Source of the DNA: Sphingomonas bacterium
Lineage (GTDB): Bacteria; Pseudomonadota; Alphaproteobacteria; Sphingomonadales; Sphingomonadaceae
DNA: 43,819 bases
Reading direction: 5' to 3'
Assembly: GCA_028289965.1 (NCBI GenBank)
Contig: JAQGKS010000041.1
Span: forward strand, 1-43,819
Below are positions 15,818-23,931 of the stretch, piece after piece. How positions within the stretch are numbered: position 1 is the first letter of the stretch; each line of letters starts with the position of its first letter. The position numbers and the translations under genes are program-made. The notes beneath the pieces are model-generated. The model was not told where the DNA came from. It did not search any database and worked only from the letters and a program-made list of their open reading frames with translations.

Positions 15818-16576
15818 TCAAATGTCGAGTGACGGGCTTGTTCCACGAACCACCCGCGCCCAGCAGAGCAGGTGGACCTCGGCCGCCCCGCCTCGCTTGA
15901 GCGCAGCAGCGCAGGCATTCGCGGTCGCCCCGGTGGTGTAGACGTCGTCGATCAACAGGATCCTGCGACCCCGCAGCGCCTCCTGGTGCGGCCGCCGTAC
16001 CGCGAACGCGCCGCGCACCGCCTTGGCTCGCGCCGCCGGCCCCAGCCCACGCAGCATCGGCGTTCGCCTCGTCCGCTCGATCAGGTCGACGGCGAGCGGC
16101 AGCCCCCGCCGCCGGCACAAGGCGCGGGCGATCAGCGCCGACTGGTTGAACCCGCGCGACCAGATCCGCCAGCGGTGGAGCGGCACCGGCGCGACGAGCA
16201 TGTCCGGCTCGGCGGGAACCAGCCGGTCGAGCTGCCGCGCGATCGTCTCGGACAGGCCGGGCCGCCGACCATGTTTCAGCCGGATCGCGATCTGCCGCGC
16301 AATCTCACCATAAGCGACCGCGGCGCGAACCGAATCGAGCGCCGGCGGTGTGTGCAGGCAGGCGCCGCACCGCGCACCAGGGCCGGGATCGATCTCGAAC
16401 GGTTCGGCGCAGCTGATGCAACTCGGCGGACCGAGAAAGTCGAGCCGCGTCCAGCACGCCATGCAGAAACGGTGATCCTCCGCCGTCACCTCGCCGCAGC
16501 CGGGGCTGCGCGGCGGCAGCGCGAAGGCGAGCATCGCCGCGGCGGCGCGGGCGACGGGGGCGATCGATCGGTTCAC
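15818..16576 (-). CDS. ComF-family phosphoribosyltransferase-like protein
   Basis: Homologue of ComF, linked to DNA uptake in competent bacteria, though many non-competent species carry it. Paired cysteines (PGCG, FCMAC, CISC, RCGAC) form an N-terminal zinc region. The PRPP-binding motif RILLIDDVYTTGAT is near the C-terminus. I prefer the GTG start at 16576, which puts the first zinc Cys about 25 residues in, as usual, and leaves 44 bases to the diverging methyltransferase. A longer ATG version starting at 16612 is possible. First gene of the comF-grx-nit-DUF1178 group. Confidence 0.88.
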   Translation of the reverse strand: MNRSIAPVARAAAAMLAFALPPRSPGCGEVTAEDHRFCMACWTRLDFLGPPSCISCAEPFEIDPGPGARCGACLHTPPALDSVRAAVAYGEIARQIAIRLKHGRRPGLSETIARQLDRLVPAEPDMLVAPVPLHRWRIWSRGFNQSALIARALCRRRGLPLAVDLIERTRRTPMLRGLGPAARAKAVRGAFAVRRPHQEALRGRRILLIDDVYTTGATANACAAALKRGGAAEVHLLCWARVVRGTSPSLDI

Positions 16577-16620
16577 GGCGGTGCTTGTCCATCGGCGCTC
16601 GCGGCGGCACAAGCCTGACC

Positions 16621-17505
16621 ATGGCCGATCCAGAGATCTTCGATCGCGCGCTGCGCCGCCGCCGCCGCGACCGCGCTGCCCGCATTTTCACTGACCATGG
16701 TTTCCTGCGCGACCATGTCGTCGACGAGCTGCTCGACCGGCTCGGCGGCGTGACGCGCAGCTTCGATCGCGTGCTCGATCTCGGCTGCATGGATGGCACC
16801 CTGGCGGAGCGGCTGGCGCCCGGCCGCTCGGTGGTTCGTGCCGATCCCGGATTCGCCTTCGCCAAGGCGGCAGGTGGCATCCAGTGCGACGAGGATCGCC
16901 TGCCCTTCGCCGATGCCAGCTTCGATCTGGTGATTGCCGCCGGCGGGCTCGAAACGGTCAACGATCTGCCCGGCGCGCTCTCGCTGATCCGGCGGATCCT
17001 GAAGCCCGACAGCCTGTTCCTCGGCGCGCTGATCGGCGCGGGCAGCCTGCCGCGGCTGCGCGCCGCGACGCTCGCGGCCGACATGGCGACCGGGGGTGTT
17101 GCCCCCCGCATCCACCCGCAGATCGACGTTCGCTCGGCCGGAGATCTGCTCGCCCGCGCCGGGTTCGCGCTTCCGGTGGCGGACGGCGAGCGGCTGACCG
17201 TCCGCTACCGTGATCCGCTGCGGCTGATCAACGATCTGCGCGGCATGGCGGGCGGCAATCTCCTCCACGGCCGCCGCCCGCCGCTCCGGCGCGACGCGCT
17301 GCCCGAACTGTTCCACAGCTTTGCCGAGCAGGCCGATGCGGACGGCCGGACGTCCGAAGCGTTCGAGATCGTCTATCTGGTGGGCTGGTCGCCTTCGCCC
17401 GACCAGCCCAAGCCCGCGCGACGCGGCAGCGGCACGCAATCGCTGGCCGACGCGCTGCGGCCAAGCGGCCCCGCCGCCGCCCGCAAGGGCACCACCGAGG
17501 GTTAG
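16621..17505 (+). CDS. class I SAM-dependent methyltransferase, NDUFAF5-like
   Basis: A 294-residue protein with N-terminal IFDRALRRRRRDRAA and then LDLGCMDGTLAERL as SAM motif I. Both fit the alphaproteobacterial relatives of mitochondrial complex I assembly factor NDUFAF5, and more distantly BioC. The third Gly of motif I is Met (GCMDG), still compatible with SAM binding. The ATG at 16621 is taken; the in-frame upstream TTG at 16585 would overlap comF. The C-terminal 40 residues are Pro/Arg-rich and variable. It converges on mutT with a four-base overlap of stop regions. Function in complex I assembly is inferred by family only. Confidence 0.85.
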   Translation: MADPEIFDRALRRRRRDRAARIFTDHGFLRDHVVDELLDRLGGVTRSFDRVLDLGCMDGTLAERLAPGRSVVRADPGFAFAKAAGGIQCDEDRLPFADASFDLVIAAGGLETVNDLPGALSLIRRILKPDSLFLGALIGAGSLPRLRAATLAADMATGGVAPRIHPQIDVRSAGDLLARAGFALPVADGERLTVRYRDPLRLINDLRGMAGGNLLHGRRPPLRRDALPELFHSFAEQADADGRTSEAFEIVYLVGWSPSPDQPKPARRGSGTQSLADALRPSGPAAARKGTTEG

Positions 17506-17927
17506 ATCAGCGCTTCGAGCAGCCCGATCAGCGGCACGTCCGCCGGGGGCATGGGCAGCCTGTGCATGTCGAGCGGACGGACCCAGCGCAGCGCCGTCGC
17601 ATCGAGCGGCTGCGGCGTGCCGCGCCACTTGCGGCAGGTGTAGAGCAGCAACAGCAACGGCCGCTCGCCGATCCGGTCGCTGGCGAATACCGCGGGGGCG
17701 AGGCAGGCATGGTCCGTATCGATCCCCAGTTCTTCGGCCAGTTCGCGCACCAGCGCGGCCTCCGGCGTCTCGCCCGGCTCGATCTTGCCGCCGGGAAACT
17801 CCCATAGGCCCGCCATCGATCGGCCGGGTGCGCGCTGCTGCAAGAGCACGCGGCCATCGCTGTCGACCAAGGCGACGGCGACGACGATCAGGATCGGGGG
17901 TGCAGGCAGGATCGGAGATTCGGGCAC
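17502..17927 (-). CDS. mutT: MutT-type Nudix hydrolase (8-oxo-dGTP diphosphatase)
   Basis: Sanitises oxidised dGTP. The 141-residue protein carries the full Nudix box GGKIEPGETPEAALVRELAEELGI, preceded by LWEFP as in MutT. No ATG is available upstream of the conserved VVAVALVDSDGRVLLQQR strand, so a GTG at 17927 (VPESPILP) is the most sensible start; its ribosome site is weak. The C-terminus overlaps the methyltransferase stop. Confidence 0.9.
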   Translation of the reverse strand: MPESPILPAPPILIVVAVALVDSDGRVLLQQRAPGRSMAGLWEFPGGKIEPGETPEAALVRELAEELGIDTDHACLAPAVFASDRIGERPLLLLLYTCRKWRGTPQPLDATALRWVRPLDMHRLPMPPADVPLIGLLEALI

Positions 17928-18003
17928 CGTAAGAGCTTTCTTAAGAGGAGCAGCATAGGCAGGTTCTGGTCTTCCGACACAATATCGCAAGCTGGGGCAG
18001 CCA

Positions 18004-18180
18004 ATGAACCGCGTCATCGCCCGCCTTGTTCGCAATGCGCGAGGCGCCACCGCTGTCGAATATGGACTGATCCTCGCACTCGTCGTGTTGGCGGTCTTCG
18101 CCGCCTTGTTCGCCGTTGCCGCGACTACGATCGACGTCTGGACCAATGTTGCCGAAAAGACAGCGTCCGCCGGAAAGTGA
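18004..18180 (+). CDS. Flp/Fap-type pilin, copy 1
   Basis: A 58-residue gene that a 60-residue cutoff would miss. The product starts MNRVIARLVRNARGATAVEYGLI: a short basic leader, then the Flp prepilin-peptidase site Gly14/Ala15 with Glu at +5 and Tyr at +6, then a continuous hydrophobic helix to about residue 42 and a short polar tail. It is the typical precursor of a tad-type pilus subunit. GGGGCAGCC lies just before the ATG. No tad/cpa assembly genes are in the window, so assembly must be encoded elsewhere. Confidence 0.9.
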   Translation: MNRVIARLVRNARGATAVEYGLILALVVLAVFAALFAVAATTIDVWTNVAEKTASAGK

Positions 18181-18198
18181 GTGCGCAAGATGCTTACT

Positions 18199-18215
18199 AT
18201 TCATTGACCATGAAT
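18199..18215 (+). promoter_or_regulatory. inverted repeat in the leader of pilin copy 2
   Basis: ATTCAT (18199-18204) and ATGAAT (18210-18215) are perfect inverted repeats with a 5-base spacer. They lie in the 169-base, comparatively AT-rich gap between the pilin genes, which probably contains the promoter of the second gene. A regulator site is possible; none is identified. Confidence 0.35.
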
Positions 18216-18349
18216 GTTCAAGTGGTCGGCGATAATTCGATCTTCATTAAACGTTTGGCAATGACGCAGAGTTAGGAAGGTCTCGCTCGCACCGAAAGGC
18301 GCAGCCGGGAATGTGGCAAACGAAGCGTTGGAACCGAGGGAGACCGAAT

Positions 18350-18517
18350 ATGCAGTTCGTCCGCAAGATGCTCAAGGACAGCAAGGGCGCGACCGCCATT
18401 GAATATGGCCTGATCGCCGCTCTGATCGCCGTCGCTGCGATCACCGCGATGTCCAGCCTGGGCAAGCAGCTGACCAACACGTTCAACAACGTGACGACGA
18501 ACATGAAGGCCGGCTGA
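18350..18517 (+). CDS. Flp/Fap-type pilin, copy 2
   Basis: A 55-residue pilin precursor. The ATG at 18350, after GAGGGAG, is preferred over an earlier one at 18311 because it gives the standard short leader MQFVRKMLKDSKG before the processed ATAIEYGLIAALIAVAAITAM helix. Gly13/Ala14 is the predicted cleavage site with Glu at +5. The C-terminal part NTFNNVTTNMKAG is Asn/Thr-rich as in major Flp pilins. With the strong terminator behind it, this copy is probably the abundantly expressed subunit, while copy 1 is more divergent. Confidence 0.95.
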   Translation: MQFVRKMLKDSKGATAIEYGLIAALIAVAAITAMSSLGKQLTNTFNNVTTNMKAG

Positions 18518-18542
18518 TCCAGCCTGAGCCTGATGACGAGAG

Positions 18543-18575
18543 GGGCGGCGGAACTTCGGTTCCGCCGCCCTTTTT
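18543..18575 (+). terminator. intrinsic terminator after the Flp pilins
   Basis: GGGCGGCGGAAC (18543-18554), loop TTCG, GTTCCGCCGCCC (18559-18570), then TTTTT. A 12-bp perfect stem with a stable UUCG tetraloop and a T-run: the clearest terminator in the window, 25 bases after the pilin stop. Confidence 0.95.
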
Positions 18576-18610
18576 GTGCGTGCTCCGGCCGGTTCGCGGC
18601 GCGCGCGCCG

Positions 18611-20047
18611 TCAGCCCCGGACGATCAGCTTGACCTTGTCACCCGGCCTGAGCGCCGCATCCCGCGCCAACGCGTTCAGCGTGAGGAACCGCTCCAGCCG
18701 GTGGTCGGCATAGGCCATCCGCGCCGACAGGCTCGCCGCGGTATCGCCCGGCCGGACCGTGACCACCGCCACCCTGCGCGGGCGGATCGCGGCCACCTCG
18801 GCATCGTTCAGCCGCGCGACCGACTGGAGCATCGGGCCGAACGGGCCGACCCCGCCGCCAGCGGGAACGATCGTGACGAAATGGACGATGCTGGCCGGGC
18901 TCAGCCGATAGGCGGTCACCGTCACGTCCACCGCGCTTTGCCCGCTGTTCGCCTGCCGGCTCGCGCTCGCCGCCTCGATCCCGTTGATCCGCGTCGGGCG
19001 CGCCTCCACCGCGACGGCGGCGCCGCCGGTCAGCCCGCGAAACACCTGCTCGATATAGCGCGCAAGGTCGCCGCCGGCCTGTCCGCTGCCGAACTGCGCC
19101 TGCCCACCGGAGCCGCTGACGGTCACCGCGGCGGGGCTGTTGGCGAGGGTGAACCCGGACGGCGCGGTGAAGCCGAGCTTCAACCCCGGGTGGCGGAAGG
19201 TCCGGCCCTCCACCACACCTTGCGCGGGATCGTCGTCATACAGCATGCCGTCGATGGCCGCGAGGAAGGCATCGCGGTTGCGGCTTGCACTCCCCGGCGG
19301 CCCGGCCACTTGCGTGGCGCGGGCGCGGGCGCGCGCCACGCGATCCGCGGTGTTGGGATGCGTGCTTGCCCAGGTCGGCGCCGCTTCCGCCTCCTTGCCC
19401 TGCAATTGCGCGTCGAGCTTGTTCTGGGCGTTGAGCGCGGCGAGCATGTCCGCCGCCGCCGCCGGATCGTAGCGCGCGCCGGCGAGGTAGCGGATGGCGA
19501 GCTCGTCCGCCTGATATTCCTGCGAGCGCGAGAAACGCAGCGTGTAAAGCTGCGCGCCATAGCCGGCGATCTGCCCCAGCTGCGCGCTGCCCGTCAGTAC
19601 GCTGAGCCCGGCCGACAGGACCTGGCCGATCGTCGACCGGCTTGACCGCTTGTTCGAGTGGCGCGCGGCGACGTGGCCCACCTCATGCCCCAGAACAGAG
19701 GCAAGTTCGGCCTCGTCATTCATCAGCGCGACGAGGTTGCGGGTGACGTAGACATAGCCGCCGGGAACGGCGAAGGCGTTGGCGACGGGGGAATTGAGCA
19801 GGGTGACGGTGAAGTCCCCTTGCGAGTTGGACAGGCCGGACTGGACCGCGATCCGCTTGCCCACCCCGGTGACATAGGCCGCCCCCGGCCCGCTATAGGC
19901 ACCACCAAATTCCTGGAGCAGCTGCGGGTTGGCCTTGGCCCCGGCGGCCTTGTCCGACGCCGATATGCTGCGCGCCTGCTGGGCGATCCCCGCCCCGCCT
20001 GACGCCAGCAAAGCTGCACATAATCCGATGGCGATGGGTCGTTTCAC
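18611..20047 (-). CDS. exported M48-family zinc metalloprotease with LysM-like C-terminus
   Basis: A BepA/LoiP-like periplasmic protease, 478 residues. A signal peptide (about 1-22) precedes the M48 core with HEVGH (121-125) as zinc site and Glu177/Asp181 (SQEYQADELA) as third ligand region. The C-terminal 50 residues (VRPGDTAASLSARM to LRPGDKVKLIV) look like a LysM or related envelope-binding repeat. BepA-type enzymes survey outer-membrane protein assembly; the role here is inferred. It is the last gene of the minus-strand run, starting 23 bases after accA. Confidence 0.92.
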   Translation of the reverse strand: MKRPIAIGLCAALLASGGAGIAQQARSISASDKAAGAKANPQLLQEFGGAYSGPGAAYVTGVGKRIAVQSGLSNSQGDFTVTLLNSPVANAFAVPGGYVYVTRNLVALMNDEAELASVLGHEVGHVAARHSNKRSSRSTIGQVLSAGLSVLTGSAQLGQIAGYGAQLYTLRFSRSQEYQADELAIRYLAGARYDPAAAADMLAALNAQNKLDAQLQGKEAEAAPTWASTHPNTADRVARARARATQVAGPPGSASRNRDAFLAAIDGMLYDDDPAQGVVEGRTFRHPGLKLGFTAPSGFTLANSPAAVTVSGSGGQAQFGSGQAGGDLARYIEQVFRGLTGGAAVAVEARPTRINGIEAASASRQANSGQSAVDVTVTAYRLSPASIVHFVTIVPAGGGVGPFGPMLQSVARLNDAEVAAIRPRRVAVVTVRPGDTAASLSARMAYADHRLERFLTLNALARDAALRPGDKVKLIVRG

Positions 20048-20070
20048 AAACGGTCTCCGTTCAGTGGCGG

Positions 20071-21012
20071 CTATCCAATGGCGAGAAACTTGTCCCGTCG
20101 GGCCTGCCGCACATCGTCGGCGGAAACGCCGTCAAAGGCGTCAAGCTCCTCGCCGATCGCGGTGGCGAGCGCGGCGATGGCGGCGCCGGGATCGCGATGC
20201 GCGCCGCCGACGGGCTCGGGCACGATGCGATCGATCACCCCCAGCCGCCTTAGATCGAGCGCGGTGATCTTCATCGCCTCGGCCGCATCCGGCGCGCGTT
20301 CGGCGGTTCGCCACAGGATCGATGCGCAACCCTCCGGCGAGATCACCGAATAGACCGCATGTTCGAACATCAGCACGCGATTGGCCGCGGCGAGCGCCAC
20401 GGCGCCGCCCGATCCACCCTCGCCCACCACCACCGCGATCAGCGGCACGCCAAGCTCGAGACATGTCTCGGTCGACCGGGCGATCGCCTCGGCCTGGCCG
20501 CGCTCCTCCGCCTGGACGCCGGGAAAGGCCCCCGACGTATCGACCAGGCTGACGACCGGCAGGCCGAAGCGATCGGCGAGCTTCATCAGCCGGATCGCCT
20601 TGCGATAGCCCTCGGGCTTGGCCATGCCGAAATTATGCTTGAGCCGGCTGGCGGTGTCGTCGCCTTTCTCATGGCCGATCAGCATCACGCGCCGCCCGCC
20701 GATCCGCGCGAATCCGCCGATGATCGCGAGATCGTCGGCAAAGGCGCGGTCGCCGGCCAGGGGCATGAAGCCTTCGGCCAGCCCGGCGACATAGTTGCGG
20801 AAGTGCGGCCGCTCGGGATGGCGGGCGACCTGCGTCTTCTGCCACGGCGTGAGCTTGGCATAGGTATCGCGCAGCAGCCGATCGGACTTGGTCTGGAGGC
20901 GCGAAACCTCCGGGCCGATGTCGATCGATCCGGACTGTGCCGTCTCCCGCAGCTCCGCAACGCGGCCCTGCAATTCCTGGATGGGTTTCTCAAAGTCGAG
21001 GAAGCTGACCAT
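20071..21012 (-). CDS. accA: acetyl-CoA carboxylase carboxyltransferase alpha subunit
   Basis: With AccD it transfers carboxyl from biotin to acetyl-CoA, making malonyl-CoA. It has 313 residues and the canonical N-terminus [18 protein letters not shown]. The conserved [22 protein letters not shown] and [38 protein letters not shown] regions, quoted here in shortened form ([18 protein letters not shown]), are present. accD is not in the window. It starts 12 bases after xerD, an unexpected co-transcription partner. Confidence 0.97.
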   Translation of the reverse strand: MVSFLDFEKPIQELQGRVAELRETAQSGSIDIGPEVSRLQTKSDRLLRDTYAKLTPWQKTQVARHPERPHFRNYVAGLAEGFMPLAGDRAFADDLAIIGGFARIGGRRVMLIGHEKGDDTASRLKHNFGMAKPEGYRKAIRLMKLADRFGLPVVSLVDTSGAFPGVQAEERGQAEAIARSTETCLELGVPLIAVVVGEGGSGGAVALAAANRVLMFEHAVYSVISPEGCASILWRTAERAPDAAEAMKITALDLRRLGVIDRIVPEPVGGAHRDPGAAIAALATAIGEELDAFDGVSADDVRQARRDKFLAIG

Positions 21013-21024
21013 AAGCCGCGCGGA

Positions 21025-21942
21025 CTAAGCCGGGAGCGTGGCCTCGTCAACGAGCGGGTGGCGCGTGTTGACGAGCTCGACCAGCCGGCGGCTGTCGACA
21101 TGGGTATAAATCTGCGTCGTGGCGATGTCCGCATGGCCGAGCAGAAGCTGCAATGCGCGCAGGTCCGCCCCCCCTTCCAGCAGATGCGTCGCGAACGCGT
21201 GGCGCAGCACGTGGGGGCTGACGCGCTCCGCCGGCACGCCGGCATCGGCGGCCAGCGCGCGGACGAGCTGGTAGAGCCGGACGCGACTGAGATGTTTCTT
21301 GCCCGACGGGAACAGCCAAACGGAGTCTGCCGGGATCAAGGCGCTCCACGCGGCGACGGCGGCGCGCGCGCGGTCGGAGATCGGCACCAGCCGCTCGCGC
21401 CCGCCCTTGCCGCGCAGGATCAGGAACGGATCGTCCCCGCGCAGCGCCCGGGCGGGGAGCGAGACGAGCTCGGTCGCGCGCAGCCCCGAACCGTAGAGCA
21501 ATTCCATCAGCGCCGTCAGCCGAACGTCCGCCGGCGATCCGCGTTCGGCCTGGCGGCGTTCGAGTTCGGCGAACAGCTTGCCGACCTGATCATGATCGAG
21601 CGTCCGGGGCAGCGTTCGCGCGCCACCGGGGCGGGGCAGCGCCGCTGAGGGGTCGTCGGCGCGAAATCCTTCCTCGGCGACGAACAGGAAGAAGCGGCGC
21701 AGCGCGGCCGATTTGCGCGCAACGCTGCTGCGGGCCAGCCCCATCCATGCCTCGCTTAGCCGCGCCAGATCGTCCGGGCCGGCGATCGCCAGCCCGCCCT
21801 CCAGCATCGTCGATGCGGCGCGCAGATCGGATGCATAGGCCATCAGCGTGTTGCGCGCCGCGCCCGCTTCGGCCGCCATCATCTCCAGGAAGCGCCCGAT
21901 CAGCGCGGCATCGTCACCGCGGCCGAGCGCGGCACCGCTCAT
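21025..21942 (-). CDS. xerD: site-specific tyrosine recombinase XerD
   Basis: Resolves chromosome dimers at dif together with XerC. It has 305 residues with an N-terminal SAM-like core-binding domain (about 1-95) and a catalytic domain holding Arg155 (SGLRATEL), Lys179 (GKGGRERL), His244 and Arg247 (HVLRHAF), His270 (LLGHADI) and the nucleophile Tyr279 (TQIYTHV). Length and motifs match chromosomal Xer proteins rather than phage integrases. No attachment-site repeats or phage genes accompany it. The start overlaps the stop of the preceding 601-residue gene by four bases. Confidence 0.94.
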   Translation of the reverse strand: MSGAALGRGDDAALIGRFLEMMAAEAGAARNTLMAYASDLRAASTMLEGGLAIAGPDDLARLSEAWMGLARSSVARKSAALRRFFLFVAEEGFRADDPSAALPRPGGARTLPRTLDHDQVGKLFAELERRQAERGSPADVRLTALMELLYGSGLRATELVSLPARALRGDDPFLILRGKGGRERLVPISDRARAAVAAWSALIPADSVWLFPSGKKHLSRVRLYQLVRALAADAGVPAERVSPHVLRHAFATHLLEGGADLRALQLLLGHADIATTQIYTHVDSRRLVELVNTRHPLVDEATLPA

Positions 21943-23744
21943 GTCCGGCTCATCGCCTCGGCGGCGATCATCCGCGCATCGCCCTCGCGGCCAACCCGGC
22001 GGAGCGCCGAGACGATGTGGTAGAGATAGGCAGGCGGCACCGCCGCCCAGCTGCGCGACTGCATGCCGACCGCCGCGAGGATCGCGACCGTTCCCGGCTG
22101 CCCGCTCGCCACCGCCAGATCGAGCGCGCGGGTCCAGCGGTTCGTCCGCGTCACCGGCACGCCAAGCTCCTCGGCCAGCCGCGCCTGATCGCCTGCGCCG
22201 ATCCGGCCGAGCCCGGCAAGGCCGGCGAACAGCAGCTGCGCCCGGTGACGGCCATCGTCGCCAGCACGATCCGCGAAAGCGCTCACCCGCCGATAGCCGA
22301 TCTCGACCCGCGGCCGCGGCGAACCGACGGCGAGGATCGCCCAGGCCGGATCGGCGTCGCCCGCGCTCATGCCTTCGACCAACGGTGCCCAGCGGTCGGC
22401 CTGATAATCGAGCCCGGCCGAATACATCGCCCCGATCAGCGCAGCCGCGTCGGCGGAATAGGCCTCGTCCGGCCGGATCCGGGCCGCTGCGCGCGCGGTC
22501 AGCACCGCATCACCATAACGTGCCAGCTCGTCCCGGTCCTTGCCCCACAGCCCGCGTAACGCGGTCATCCGGTCGCCATCCCCATCACCGACATAGGCGT
22601 TGCGCAGCTTGCCCGCGGGGGTCTCGGCAACCTCGAGCGGGTCGGTCTCGTCCGCCAGCGCCGAATAGAGGTCCACCAGAGCGGCGTTGGAGAAGACGCC
22701 GAGCGCGGCGGCGATCCGCGCCGCCTCGATCCGGGCGGCCAGCGGCACCATCGGCGAACGCGCCTGCCACGCTTTGACCTGCGGGCCGACCGTCTCGAAC
22801 AACGGCTCGGGGATCGTCACGCCGAGCGCGGTGGCAAGGCCGAAGCGCCAGCTGGTGAGCCCTTCGACGCCGTCCCATTCGATGTTGATCTGGCGCCGGC
22901 CGCCGCCCGCGCCGACCACCTTTTCGGCCAGGAACAGATCGACGCCACGCGCCACGCGCGCGCGCCTGGCGCGATCGATCAAACTGCCCGACGCCGCCGC
23001 CTCGCCCGACAGCGCCGCGCACATCGCCGCGGCGAGCGGCCAGATCGGCTCCTTGCTTTGCGCCTGCCCGGGCACGACCAGCGGGCACAGCCCCGCCGGG
23101 TCCGCCGTGGCGAGCGCCGTCTGCGCCGCGACCGCGAGCAGCTTGGGCGAGAAGCGATCGACGTCGACGCCCTGCACCAGCATCCGGGCGCCGTCGGCCT
23201 CGCCCATCCGCAGCAGCAGCCACGCCCGCTCGGCGATCCAGTCCGCATCCGGCACATTGTCCGGCGTCGGCACGCGCGACAGCAATGCGCGGCGCAGCAG
23301 GATCGAGCCCCAGCGCGACGCGATCGGCGCCTCGATCCGGCGCATCAGGGTGGACAGGAAAGTGCCGTCGGCATTGCCGAACGCATTGCCGAGGCCGGCG
23401 CCGTCCGGCCCGAGCACGCCGGCGACGTCGATCGGTCGGCGCGCCCAATCGGGTATCTCGACCGGGCCGGCCGCTTCCTCCTCGTCCTCCTCCTCCGCTC
23501 GATCGATCGCGGCACCGTCCGCCGACGGTGGCAGCGCAGTGCTCGATGGCGGGCGGGAGGCAGGCGTGCCCGCGGCCTCGCCAGGCGCGGGCGCGGCGGC
23601 AGGCGCCGACGAAGGCGGCGGCGGTGCGGGATCGCCAAACCCTTCGGGCAGGAGCGATTCCTGCCCCGACGCCGGCAGCCCGCTCAGCAGCGCGATGCTC
23701 GCGGCAAGCGCGAGCAGCGCCGCTTTATTTGGCGGGCGCTTCAT
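21939..23744 (-). CDS. exported hypothetical protein, Ala-rich helical repeat-like
   Basis: I do not recognise a named family. The 601-residue product has a signal peptide (about 1-27, ending near ASG-QE), then a Pro/Ala/Ser-rich linker with an acidic run (AEEEDEEEAAG, about 82-92). About 500 residues of Ala/Leu/Arg-rich sequence follow that look like stacked helices (TPR- or SEL1-like by eye, no exact repeat). The body contains no transmembrane segment and no obvious catalytic motif. It is probably periplasmic or outer-membrane attached. It overlaps the upstream 45-residue membrane protein by 20 bases and xerD by four, so the three are translationally coupled. Confidence 0.8.
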   Translation of the reverse strand: MKRPPNKAALLALAASIALLSGLPASGQESLLPEGFGDPAPPPPSSAPAAAPAPGEAAGTPASRPPSSTALPPSADGAAIDRAEEEDEEEAAGPVEIPDWARRPIDVAGVLGPDGAGLGNAFGNADGTFLSTLMRRIEAPIASRWGSILLRRALLSRVPTPDNVPDADWIAERAWLLLRMGEADGARMLVQGVDVDRFSPKLLAVAAQTALATADPAGLCPLVVPGQAQSKEPIWPLAAAMCAALSGEAAASGSLIDRARRARVARGVDLFLAEKVVGAGGGRRQINIEWDGVEGLTSWRFGLATALGVTIPEPLFETVGPQVKAWQARSPMVPLAARIEAARIAAALGVFSNAALVDLYSALADETDPLEVAETPAGKLRNAYVGDGDGDRMTALRGLWGKDRDELARYGDAVLTARAAARIRPDEAYSADAAALIGAMYSAGLDYQADRWAPLVEGMSAGDADPAWAILAVGSPRPRVEIGYRRVSAFADRAGDDGRHRAQLLFAGLAGLGRIGAGDQARLAEELGVPVTRTNRWTRALDLAVASGQPGTVAILAAVGMQSRSWAAVPPAYLYHIVSALRRVGREGDARMIAAEAMSRT

Positions 23745-23862
23745 TCAGCATCGCCTTCTCGACGGTCGCCGGGGCCACCTCGGTATCGACATTGGCAAGC
23801 GCGACCACCGCCGCGATTATCACGGCCAGGATCAGGATGAGGAGCAGCATGGGACGCGACAT
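23725..23862 (-). CDS. 45-residue single-pass membrane protein
   Basis: A small gene easily missed by length filters. The product begins MSRPMLLLILILAVIIAAVV, a hydrophobic helix from about residue 5 to 22, followed by a polar tail ending EKAMLNEAPAK. An AAAAGG ribosome site lies six bases before the ATG. Its last 20 bases overlap the start of the 601-residue exported protein, typical of coupled small partners. Function unknown. It diverges from aroK across 69 bases. Confidence 0.75.
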   Translation of the reverse strand: MSRPMLLLILILAVIIAAVVALANVDTEVAPATVEKAMLNEAPAK

Positions 23863-23881
23863 CTTGGACCTTTTGAAAAGA

Positions 23882-23921
23882 GCGCCGCGCTTTTGCCCGA
23901 AGCGGCGCCTATGTGTATAGC
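23882..23921 (+). promoter_or_regulatory. aroK promoter region with inverted repeat
   Basis: TTGCCC (23893-23898), 17 bases, TATAGC (23916-23921) is a reasonable vegetative promoter whose start point would fall only a few bases before the ATG at 23932, giving a nearly leaderless message. The inverted repeat GCGCCGC (23882-23888)/GCGGCGC (23902-23908) overlaps it and faces the diverging small-membrane-protein gene. Confidence 0.35.
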
Positions 23922-23931
23922 CCCCGCCGCA

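Noticed and set aside
15819-15844. GGAAC on the minus strand upstream of grxC as an EcfG promoter
   Set aside because: No CGTT-like -10 occurs at 16-18 bases spacing, and the site is inside the end of comF.
18204-18236. TTGACC and GATAAT as a promoter for pilin copy 2
   Set aside because: The spacer is 21 bases, too long for a normal -35/-10 pair.
22687-23931. A long in-frame extension upstream of aroK
   Set aside because: It is antisense to the 601-residue gene and Ser/Arg/Ala-rich. Shikimate kinase similarity begins after the ATG at 23932.
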